Assembly: GCF_014748335.1 (NCBI RefSeq)
Contig: NZ_JAAVIY010000001.1
Location: 744,001 to 808,000 of the forward strand
DNA length: 64,000 nt
Origin: Flavobacterium selenitireducens
GTDB lineage: Bacteria; Bacteroidota; Bacteroidia; Flavobacteriales; Flavobacteriaceae
Direction: 5' to 3'
The translations under genes were made by a program, and so were the position numbers. Below the pieces are notes generated by a model. The model was not told where the DNA came from. It saw nothing but the letters and a program-made list of their open reading frames with translations, and made no database searches. Positions 17,307 through 25,401 of this stretch are shown piece by piece (position 1 is the stretch's first letter; every line of letters starts with the position of its first letter).

Positions 17307-20300
17307 CGTTTGAGTGAAAAGTGGGCCTTGAATTCCTTCTGATTCCCTGACCGATCGCGATATTCAAGAACGAACCAATAATCGGTAGAAGGCAGTGCGT
17401 GGCCGTTGTAGCTTCCGTCCCAACCGCTTTGCGAAGATGGCTTCATGGTTTTAAGCAGTTTCCCGTATCGGTCAAACAAATAAATACGCGCGTCTTGCTG
17501 GTCGTCAAGTCCTGAAATGTTCCAGGTGTCGTGGAATCCGTCCGCGTTGGGCGTAAAGAATTTCGGATAGTTGAGCAGGAAAAAAGTCACTTCCTCTTCG
17601 TCACAACCGTTGACATCGCGCACCAAAATAGTGTGTTCCCCAGACGGCAATCCGTGAAAAATCCCGTGATCCTGCATTAGTTCCCCATCGAGCATAAAAC
17701 TATAATCTCCCGAGCCGCCATCGACGTGAACCGTTACGGTGCCGTTGCCGGAAAAGTCGCGGGGAATGTCGGCCGCTATCGAAATTCCGCCCGCTGAGGT
17801 AACCGTAGCTTGTCCTGATCGGGAACAACCCGTACTAATTTGTGTAGCGGTAACGCTGTAAATTCCTGCTTCCACGGCCGAATGCGAACCCGATGTTTCG
17901 CTTAAGACCGCTCCGTCCAACGTCCAGACAAATCCATAATCCAGGTCGGAAAGTCCCGTTTCGAGCAGCAAAGGCGCGATTGCCTGTCCGCTTGGGTCGA
18001 CGCAAATCACACCTCCCGACAACGCGATCGGCGGCAGTGCATCGATCGTCACGGAAAGCGTCACCGGAACCGTGCACTGATTCGGATTCGGCGTAAAGAC
18101 GTAGTTGCCGCTGGTTTGGTTGCTGATCGTCCCCGGACTCCACGTTCCCGAAATCCCGTTCGGGGAAACTGTCGCCAACGTCGGAACCGTCGCGTTCTGG
18201 CAGAAACTCATCGTCGTGGCAAAATTTGGAACGATCGAATTCGAGATCGTCACGGAAAGCGTTACGGGAACCGCGCATTGATTCGGATTCGGCGTAAAGA
18301 CGTAATTGCCGCTGGTTTGGTTGCTGATCGTCCCCGGATTCCACGTTCCCGAAATCCCGTTCGGGGAAACCGTCGCCAATGTCGGAACCGTCGCGTTTTG
18401 ACAGAAACTCATCGTCGTGGCAAAATTCGGAAAAATCGAATTCGAAATCGTCACGGAAAGCGTTACCGGAACCGCGCATTGATTCGGATTCGGCGTAAAG
18501 ACGTAGTTGCCGCTGGTTTGGTTGCTGATTGTCCCCGGACTCCACGTTCCCGAAATTCCGTTCGGGGAAACCGTCGCCAATGTCGGGACCGTCGCGTTTT
18601 GACAGAAACTCATCGTCGTGGTAAAATTCGGAACGATGGAATTCGAGATCGTCACGGAAAGCGTCACGGGAACCGCGCATTGGTTCGGATTCGGCGTAAA
18701 AACGTAATTGCCGCTGGTTTGATTGCTGATCGTCCCCGGACTCCACGTTCCCGAAATCCCGTTCGGGGAAACCGTCGCCAGCGCCGGAACCGTTGCGTTC
18801 TGGCAGAAACTCATCGTCGTGGTAAAATTCGGAACGATGGAATTCGAGATCGTCACGGACAACGTCACCGGAACCGCACATTGGTTCGGATTCGGCGTAA
18901 AGACGTAATTGCCGCTGGTTTGATTGCTGATCGTCCCCGGACTCCACGTTCCCGAAATCCCGTTCGGGGAAACCGTCGCCAACACCGGGACCGTCGCATT
19001 TTGGCAGAAACTCATCGTCGTGGCAAAATTCGGAAAAATCGAATTCGAAATCGTCACGGAAAGCGTTACCGGAACCGCGCATTGATTCGGATTCGGCGTA
19101 AAGACGTAGTTGCCGCTGGTTTGGTTGCTGATCGTCGCAGGACTCCACGTTCCCGAAATTCCGTTCGGGGAAACCGTCGCCAATGTCGGGACCGTCGCGT
19201 TTTGACAGAAACTCATCGTCGTGGCAAAATTCGGAACAATCGAATTCGAAATAGTCACGGACAACGTAACCGGAACCGCGCATTGGTTCGGATTCGGCGT
19301 AAAGACATAGTTGCCGCTGGTTTGGTTGCTGATCGTCCCCGGATTCCACGTTCCCGAAATCCCGTTCGGGGAAACCGTCGCCAACGCCGGAACCGTTGCG
19401 TTTTGGCAGAAACTCATCGTCGTGGTAAAATTCGGAACGATCGAATTCGAAATCGTCACGGAAAGCGTCACCGGAACCGCGCATTGATTCGGATTCGGCG
19501 TAAAGACGTAGTTGCCGCTGGTTTGGTTGCTGATCGTCGCCGGACTCCACGTTCCCGAAATCCCGTTCGGGGAAACCGTCGCCAACGTTGGGACCGTCGC
19601 GTTCTGGCAGAAACTCATCGTCGTGGTAAAATTCGGAACAATCGAATTCGAAATAGTCACGGACAACGTCACCGGAACCGCGCATTGGTTCGGATTCGGC
19701 GTAAAAACGTAATTGCCGCTGGTTTGATTGCTGATCGTCCCCGGACTCCACGTTCCCGAAATCCCGTTCGGGGAAACCGTCGCCAATGTCGGAACCGTCG
19801 CGTTTTGGCAGAAACTCATCGTCGTGGTAAAATTCGGAACAATCGAATTCGAAATAGTCACGGACAACGTAACCGGAACCGCGCATTGATTCGGATTCGG
19901 CGTAAAGACGTAGTTGCCGCTGGTTTGATTGCTGATCGTCCCCGGATTCCACGTTCCCGAAATGCCGTTCGGGGAAACTGTCGCCAACGTCGGAACCGTC
20001 GCGTTCTGGCAGAAACTCATCGTCGTTGCGAAATTCGGTATGGCCGCCGGCGTCACGTTTATCGTAACCGTGTCGGTGATTTCTGCGCCGCAGGAATTTG
20101 TCGCGGTCAACGTCACGACAACGGTGCCGCTTGCATTGGCCGGTATCGTATACGTCGTATTCAATGCCGATGGAGCCGAAAACGTTCCCGAAGCCGCAGA
20201 CCAACTTACCGATTGGTGGCCCTGTGCCTGTCCGCTTAGCGAAACCGAATTGCCGGCACAGCCACTCGCGTTGTTTCCGGCCTCAACCGTAAACAGAGGA

Positions 20301-20935
20301 ACCGGAGCCGAACAACCGTTGTTGATATACGTTGCTTGCCCGGATGCCGAAAAAAGTACCGTGGCTCCGTCCGCGGCTGTCGTTCCTCCGGTTTGGTTGA
20401 CGAGTAGCGCCCGGTTGTATGTGACCGAATCGGTGCATCCGCCGGACGAAATCGAAAGCGTCCTGTTGCCCGTGCCGGAGTTGGCGAAATGTCCCGTCGA
20501 GGTCGTCGGGTTGTTCTGGAACAAAATGTAGATATCTTCCGTAATCGCACCGAATTCATTCTCGAAAGTACTCATCATGTAGCTCGTGACAAGAATGACC
20601 GTCGCGTTTGCCGGAATCGTTCCGCCTGTGGGCTGAATCAGCTCTCCGCAACCGCCGGCCGCAAGAATATCCGCGTTTAGCGTCGCCACCTTTTGGGCCG
20701 TGGTCGCGTTCTGTACCAACCCTGTCCAACTGTTGTTAGGCCAGTTGACTGAAAAATTGGATATGTTCAAAGGCGTATTCCCGACCTTGAGGCGCACCAT
20801 CTCGTTAAGACCTTCGTCCGTACCGCAAGCGTCGACAAGAATGCTTTCTATCTGGAAACATTGGGAACGCGCCGTCTGCGAAAAAAATCCGCAAAGCAGG
20901 ACGAACAGACACGCGCAGAGGTGTTTTATCTTCAT
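17303..20935 (-). CDS. large T9SS type B cargo protein with ten 67-residue repeats
   Basis: 1210 residues. A signal peptide is followed by an N-terminal domain (about 25-220) beginning Cys-Phe-Gln-Ile-Glu-Ser-Ile-Leu-Val-Asp-Ala-Cys-Gly, a lamin-tail-like or surface domain shared with the paralogue at 21077-23668. A linker Ig-like domain precedes ten near-identical 67-residue repeats, each with two Cys and the core Ser-Pro-Asn-Gly-Ile-Ser-Gly-Thr-Trp. The C-terminal 90 residues (Phe-Phe-Thr-Pro-Asn-Ala-Asp-Gly-Phe-His-Asp and a final Lys-Arg) are the gliding-motility-associated type B sorting domain that directs export by the type IX system and attachment to the cell surface. It may be an adhesin; the ligand is unknown. 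Confidence 0.88.
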   Translation of the reverse strand: MKIKHLCACLFVLLCGFFSQTARSQCFQIESILVDACGTDEGLNEMVRLKVGNTPLNISNFSVNWPNNSWTGLVQNATTAQKVATLNADILAAGGCGELIQPTGGTIPANATVILVTSYMMSTFENEFGAITEDIYILFQNNPTTSTGHFANSGTGNRTLSISSGGCTDSVTYNRALLVNQTGGTTAADGATVLFSASGQATYINNGCSAPVPLFTVEAGNNASGCAGNSVSLSGQAQGHQSVSWSAASGTFSAPSALNTTYTIPANASGTVVVTLTATNSCGAEITDTVTINVTPAAIPNFATTMSFCQNATVPTLATVSPNGISGTWNPGTISNQTSGNYVFTPNPNQCAVPVTLSVTISNSIVPNFTTTMSFCQNATVPTLATVSPNGISGTWSPGTISNQTSGNYVFTPNPNQCAVPVTLSVTISNSIVPNFTTTMSFCQNATVPTLATVSPNGISGTWSPATISNQTSGNYVFTPNPNQCAVPVTLSVTISNSIVPNFTTTMSFCQNATVPALATVSPNGISGTWNPGTISNQTSGNYVFTPNPNQCAVPVTLSVTISNSIVPNFATTMSFCQNATVPTLATVSPNGISGTWSPATISNQTSGNYVFTPNPNQCAVPVTLSVTISNSIFPNFATTMSFCQNATVPVLATVSPNGISGTWSPGTISNQTSGNYVFTPNPNQCAVPVTLSVTISNSIVPNFTTTMSFCQNATVPALATVSPNGISGTWSPGTISNQTSGNYVFTPNPNQCAVPVTLSVTISNSIVPNFTTTMSFCQNATVPTLATVSPNGISGTWSPGTISNQTSGNYVFTPNPNQCAVPVTLSVTISNSIFPNFATTMSFCQNATVPTLATVSPNGISGTWNPGTISNQTSGNYVFTPNPNQCAVPVTLSVTISNSIVPNFATTMSFCQNATVPTLATVSPNGISGTWSPGTISNQTSGNYVFTPNPNQCTVPVTLSVTIDALPPIALSGGVICVDPSGQAIAPLLLETGLSDLDYGFVWTLDGAVLSETSGSHSAVEAGIYSVTATQISTGCSRSGQATVTSAGGISIAADIPRDFSGNGTVTVHVDGGSGDYSFMLDGELMQDHGIFHGLPSGEHTILVRDVNGCDEEEVTFFLLNYPKFFTPNADGFHDTWNISGLDDQQDARIYLFDRYGKLLKTMKPSSQSGWDGSYNGHALPSTDYWFVLEYRDRSGNQKEFKAHFSLKR
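18049..20040 (-). repeat. ten tandem 201-bp repeats
   Basis: In-frame units of 201 bp in the T9SS cargo gene, differing by few bases, for example Trp-Asn-Pro-Gly versus Trp-Ser-Pro-Ala. The near-identity at DNA level suggests repeated unequal recombination or gene conversion. Confidence 0.9.
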
Positions 20936-21076
20936 GTGGTATTTTTAAAAGCGGCGAAAAGTAGTGTATTTTTTACTTACTGTCACTTTTTTTGGTTTAC
21001 TAAAACATTATGAATCAGGACCGTCACATTTTTGCTCCGAATCCTAGTGGCAATGTCCTGGACTTGACGCAATCCG

Positions 21077-23668
21077 TCAGGCTTTTCTAATCAAATATAC
21101 CCAACCCGTGCGTACTTTCCCGCTTGTTGTCGTCAAAGCGTAATAATACGTGCCGTCCGGAAGTTCGTTGCCGTTGTCGGATTGTCCGTGCCATTCTTTC
21201 GTATAATTGCGCTTGCTGAATACTCCCAGGCCGTATCGATTGAATATCTTCAGTTCCGATACGTCAAGGCCGGAAAGGTCAAAATCGTCGTTGGCGCCAT
21301 CTCCATTAGGCGAAACACCTTTGGGGATCGTACAAAAAATTCCGTTTACCGTTGCGCTGTCAGTGAGCTCGCAACCGGAGGAAAGCCGTACCGAAACGTT
21401 AAATACCGCCGGAAAGGAAACCGATGTACCACCGATGACGTCAGTCAAATTGAGCGTCAACGAATTTCCGATGACCACGCCCGAAGCGTCCGTCCATTCA
21501 ATTTCCGGGTTCGGGTCGGAAATGCCATCCGCGTTAAGCTGCAACATATAATCCCCGGATTCGCAGAACTGATCGATCCTAATTACGGGATTCGACAAGG
21601 TTACCGTCAACGTAACCGCCTGTGCGCATTGCCCGGCGGTCGGAGTAAATACGTAAATTCCGCTTGATTGGTTGTCGATCATCGCCGGATTCCACGTTCC
21701 CGAAATCCCGTTAGGGGAAGTCGTCTCCAAAACCGAAGCCGTCGCGCCTTGGCAAAGCGTGAGTTGTGTTTGGAAATCTGGCGCGACACTATTTGTGATG
21801 GTTACCGAAAGCGTCGTGGCGATCGCACATTGGCCGGCGTTCGGCGTAAACGTGTATGTCCCGCTTGCCTGATTGTTGATCGTCGCCGGATTCCACGTTC
21901 CCGAGATCCCGTTAGGAGAAGTCGTCGCCAAAACCGGAGCCGCCGCGCCTTGGCAAAGCGTGAATTGTGTTTGGAAATCTGGCGCGACACTATTTGTGAT
22001 GGTTACCGAAAGCGTCGTGGCGATCGCACATTGACCGGCGTTCGGCGTAAACGTGTATGTCCCGCTTGCCTGATTATTGATCGTCGCCGGATTCCACGTT
22101 CCCGAGATTCCGTTAGGAGAAGTCGTCGCCAAAACCGGAGCCGTAGCGTCTTGGCAAAGCGTGAGTTGCGTTTGGAAATTAGGCGTGATGCCGTTTGTGA
22201 TGGTCACCGAAAGCGTCGTGGCGATCGCACATTGGCCGGCGTTTGGCGTAAAAGTGTATGTCCCGCTTGCCTGATTGTTGATCGTCGCCGGATTCCACGT
22301 TCCCGAAATCCCGTTAGGGGAAGTCGTCGCCAAAACCGGAGCCGTCGCGCCTTGGCAAAGCGTGAATTGTGTTTGGAAATCTGGCGCGACACTATTTGTA
22401 ATGGTCACCGAAAGCGTCGTGGCGATCGCACATTGGCCGGCGTTCGGCGTAAAAGTGTATGTCCCGCTTGCCTGATTGTTGATCGTCGCCGGATTCCACG
22501 TTCCCGAGATTCCGTTAGGAGAAGTCGTCGCCAAAACCGGAGCCGTCGCGCCTTGGCAAAGCGTGAGTTGCGTTTGGAAATTAGGCGTGATGCCGTTTGT
22601 GATGGTCACCGAAAGCGTCGTGGCGATCGCACATTGGCCAGCTGTTGGAGTAAAAGTGTATGTCCCGCTTGCCTGATTGTTGATCGTCGCCGGATTCCAC
22701 GTTCCCGAAATCCCGTTAGGGGAAGTCGTCGCCAAAACCGGAGCCGTCGCGCCTTGGCAAAGCGTCAGTTGCGTTTGGAAATTAGGCGTGATGGCCGGCG
22801 TAACATTGACAATTATAATATCCGAAACGGTGGCGCCGCAACTATTGGTGCCGGTCAGCGTCAGCGTGATCGCTCCAGTGGCCTGAGGACTGAGTGTATA
22901 GGTCGTGGAAAGGTTCGATGCGGCTGAGAAAGTCCCCGAAGCTGCCGTCCATTGTACCGATTGCTGGCCTTGAGCCGAGCCGTTCAAGTTGATTTGAGAT
23001 CCGGCGCAGGCTGTGAGCGGAGCAGCTCCGGCATCGACGGTAAACGGAGGTACGGGTGCCGAACATCCGTTGTTGATATAAGTAGCCTGGCCGCCTGGCG
23101 TAAATTGGACGGTCGCTCCATCGCCCGCGGTTTGCGCACCGTTCTGGTCGATGAGCAGCGCGCGGTTGTACGTGACCGAATCCGAACAATCTCCGAACGA
23201 AACCTGAAGCGTACGCATTCCGGTACCTGAATTGGCGAAATGGCCGCTTGTCGTGCTCGGATTGTTTTGGAACAGCATGTAAATCGTATCGGTGATCGGG
23301 CCGAACTGGTTCAACGACGTATCGAAGTTGAAACTCGTGACGAGAATCACAACGGCATTGGCCGGGAGCACACCATTGGTCGGCTGGAGCAATTGTCCGC
23401 AGCCGCCCGCAGCGAGAATGTCAGCGTTGAGCGCCGCTACCTTTGACGCCGTGACACCGTTCTGGACAAGGCCTTCCCAGTCGTTGTTCGGCCAGTTCAC
23501 ATTGAGGTTCGAGGTGTTCAACGCGGCATTTCCGACCCGGAAGCGCACCATTTCGTTGAGCCCTTCCTCCGGCCCGCAAGCGTCGACGAGAATGCTCTCG
23601 ATTTGCAGACATTGTGAAAATGAATAAGTTGAGAACAAAAACAGCAACAATCCGTAGAAATATTTCAT
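21077..23668 (-). CDS. T9SS type B cargo protein with six 67-residue repeats (paralogue)
   Basis: 863 residues from the ATG at 23668, which starts a good signal peptide; an upstream in-frame start at 23725 adds a basic leader. It has the same layout as its neighbour: N-terminal domain opening Cys-Leu-Gln-Ile-Glu-Ser-Ile-Leu-Val-Asp-Ala-Cys-Gly, an Ig-like segment, six repeats containing Ser-Pro-Asn-Gly-Ile-Ser-Gly-Thr-Trp-Asn-Pro-Ala, then a C-terminal type B sorting domain (Gly-Val-Ser-Pro-Asn-Gly-Asp-Gly-Ala-Asn-Asp). The two genes are tandem on the minus strand with 141 bases between and clearly arose by duplication, with separate later homogenisation of repeats. Confidence 0.88.
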   Translation of the reverse strand: MKYFYGLLLFLFSTYSFSQCLQIESILVDACGPEEGLNEMVRFRVGNAALNTSNLNVNWPNNDWEGLVQNGVTASKVAALNADILAAGGCGQLLQPTNGVLPANAVVILVTSFNFDTSLNQFGPITDTIYMLFQNNPSTTSGHFANSGTGMRTLQVSFGDCSDSVTYNRALLIDQNGAQTAGDGATVQFTPGGQATYINNGCSAPVPPFTVDAGAAPLTACAGSQINLNGSAQGQQSVQWTAASGTFSAASNLSTTYTLSPQATGAITLTLTGTNSCGATVSDIIIVNVTPAITPNFQTQLTLCQGATAPVLATTSPNGISGTWNPATINNQASGTYTFTPTAGQCAIATTLSVTITNGITPNFQTQLTLCQGATAPVLATTSPNGISGTWNPATINNQASGTYTFTPNAGQCAIATTLSVTITNSVAPDFQTQFTLCQGATAPVLATTSPNGISGTWNPATINNQASGTYTFTPNAGQCAIATTLSVTITNGITPNFQTQLTLCQDATAPVLATTSPNGISGTWNPATINNQASGTYTFTPNAGQCAIATTLSVTITNSVAPDFQTQFTLCQGAAAPVLATTSPNGISGTWNPATINNQASGTYTFTPNAGQCAIATTLSVTITNSVAPDFQTQLTLCQGATASVLETTSPNGISGTWNPAMIDNQSSGIYVFTPTAGQCAQAVTLTVTLSNPVIRIDQFCESGDYMLQLNADGISDPNPEIEWTDASGVVIGNSLTLNLTDVIGGTSVSFPAVFNVSVRLSSGCELTDSATVNGIFCTIPKGVSPNGDGANDDFDLSGLDVSELKIFNRYGLGVFSKRNYTKEWHGQSDNGNELPDGTYYYALTTTSGKVRTGWVYLIRKA
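21590..22796 (-). repeat. six tandem 201-bp repeats
   Basis: Six in-frame 201-bp units in the second T9SS cargo gene. They resemble each other much more than they resemble the units of the neighbouring paralogue, which indicates concerted evolution within each gene. Confidence 0.9.
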
Positions 23669-23859
23669 AAGTAATGATTTGCGTAAAAAGCGGCGCAAAA
23701 TACGGCATTTTCTTACGCAATGCATTACTAAATCGTTATGTTATGCATTTTGTCCGCTACGGAAATTTCGCACGCCCTCAAAACGGAATCCGTGCTGCGG
23801 CCAAAAGCAGAAATAAAAATCATTCTCGCGTTCTTTTCCTCGTTTCCGCTGCAAAATTT

Positions 23860-23867
23860 TATCTTTG
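23860..23867 (+). promoter_or_regulatory. -7 promoter box of purB
   Basis: TATCTTTG matches TAnnTTTG fully and ends 20 bases before the ATG at 23888. Confidence 0.6.
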
Positions 23868-23887
23868 CAACCGCTAAACACACACTC

Positions 23888-25231
23888 ATGCAGCTCAACG
23901 AACTCAACGCCATTTCCCCTATCGACGGACGCTACCGCAACAAGACCAATTCGCTTTCTCCTTATTTTTCCGAAGAAGCGCTAATCCGCTACCGCGTTTT
24001 GGTAGAGATCGAGTATTTTATTGCGCTTTGCCAGATCCCGCTGCCGCAATTGGCGGGCGTCGACAGCACCGTGTTTGGCAAGTTGCGCGACATCTACAAA
24101 GATTTCACTTCAGATGATGCCACTTCGATAAAAGAAATTGAAAAGACCACGAATCACGATGTCAAAGCGGTCGAATATTTCATCAAGAAGGCGTTTGACG
24201 ATTTGGGACTGTCCGATTTCAAGGAATTCATCCATTTCGGGTTGACTTCCCAAGATATAAACAACACTGCAATTCCGCTTTCGACGAAAGAAGCGTTCGA
24301 AAATGTCTATTTGAAGTTGCTCGTAAAGCTCGTCAGCAGACTCAAAGACCTCAGCCTCGAATGGGCCGATATTCCCATGCTTGCACGTACCCACGGACAA
24401 CCGGCTTCCCCTACCCGGCTCGGCAAGGAAATCGCGGTCTTTGTGGAGCGCCTCGAAGAACAGATGCGGTTGTTGTTCAATATTCCGTTTGCCGCGAAAT
24501 TCGGTGGTGCGACGGGAAATTTCAATGCACATCACGTCGCTTATCCCGAGATTTCCTGGCAACAGTTCGGGCGTAATTTCGTAGAAAAACAGCTCGGGCT
24601 CCAACACTCTTTCCCGACAACGCAAATCGAGCATTACGATCACTTCGCCGCGTTTTTCGACGCCCTGAAGCGCATCAATACGATCGTCATTGACCTCGAC
24701 CGCGACATCTGGACATATGTTTCCATGGATTATTTCAAGCAGAAGATCAAGGCGGGTGAAGTCGGATCATCGGCCATGCCGCACAAAGTCAATCCTATCG
24801 ATTTCGAGAATTCCGAGGGCAACCTGGGCATCGCCAACGCGGTTTTTGAGCATCTTTCGGCCAAACTTCCGTTGTCGAGGTTGCAGCGCGATCTTACCGA
24901 CAGCACGGTTTTGCGCAACATAGGCGTTCCATTCGGCCATACGTTGATCGCTTTCGAGGCCACGCTCAAAGGCCTTGACAAATTGCTTCTCAACGCCGAC
25001 AAATTCGCAGAAGACCTCGAAAAGAACTGGGCCGTCGTGGCAGAAGCCATACAGACGATCTTGAGACGCGAAGCCTATCCGAATCCATACGAAGCACTGA
25101 AAGGCCTGACGCGCACCAATTCCGTCATCGACAAAAAAGCGATACACGAATTCATCGGGACGCTCGAAGTTTCTGATGCGATCAAGGCCGAGCTCTTGAA
25201 GATCACGCCTTCGAATTACATCGGGATCTGA
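23888..25231 (+). CDS. purB: adenylosuccinate lyase
   Basis: 447 residues from the ATG at 23888. An in-frame upstream start at 23738 would include the promoter. Family signatures are Ser-Pro-Ile-Asp-Gly-Arg-Tyr near the N-terminus, His-Phe-Gly-Leu-Thr-Ser-Gln-Asp-Ile-Asn-Asn, Arg-Thr-His-Gly-Gln-Pro-Ala and the flexible catalytic loop Gly-Ser-Ser-Ala-Met-Pro-His-Lys-Val-Asn-Pro. It cleaves fumarate from SAICAR and from adenylosuccinate in purine synthesis. A CTAATT repeat block follows. Confidence 0.95.
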   Translation: MQLNELNAISPIDGRYRNKTNSLSPYFSEEALIRYRVLVEIEYFIALCQIPLPQLAGVDSTVFGKLRDIYKDFTSDDATSIKEIEKTTNHDVKAVEYFIKKAFDDLGLSDFKEFIHFGLTSQDINNTAIPLSTKEAFENVYLKLLVKLVSRLKDLSLEWADIPMLARTHGQPASPTRLGKEIAVFVERLEEQMRLLFNIPFAAKFGGATGNFNAHHVAYPEISWQQFGRNFVEKQLGLQHSFPTTQIEHYDHFAAFFDALKRINTIVIDLDRDIWTYVSMDYFKQKIKAGEVGSSAMPHKVNPIDFENSEGNLGIANAVFEHLSAKLPLSRLQRDLTDSTVLRNIGVPFGHTLIAFEATLKGLDKLLLNADKFAEDLEKNWAVVAEAIQTILRREAYPNPYEALKGLTRTNSVIDKKAIHEFIGTLEVSDAIKAELLKITPSNYIGI

Positions 25232-25273
25232 GTTTTGCCGCGGGAGAAATCTCTCACGTAAATTCTACTTGCC

Positions 25274-25372
25274 CATTCGCTAATTGACTAATTGACTAAT
25301 TCGCTAATCGACTAATTCGCTAATTGACTAATTCGCTAATTCGCTAATTGACAAATTCGCTAATTTTCTTAT
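25274..25372. repeat. CTAATTGA/CTAATTCG repeat block
   Basis: Third block of the short repeat family, filling most of the gap between purB and the antiporter gene. Confidence 0.8.
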
Positions 25373-25401
25373 CTTCCGTCCAATAAAATTCTACGCCATA
25401 C

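Noticed and set aside
18116-20239. Long plus-strand open frame opposite the T9SS repeat gene, and a 789-codon minus-strand frame in another phase
   Set aside because: Both come from the 201-bp repeat (a multiple of three keeps any open frame open). Only the frame with signal peptide and T9SS sorting domain makes sense.
21668-22927. 419-codon plus-strand frame opposite the second T9SS gene
   Set aside because: Arg-rich shadow of the repeat, with no domain or start context.
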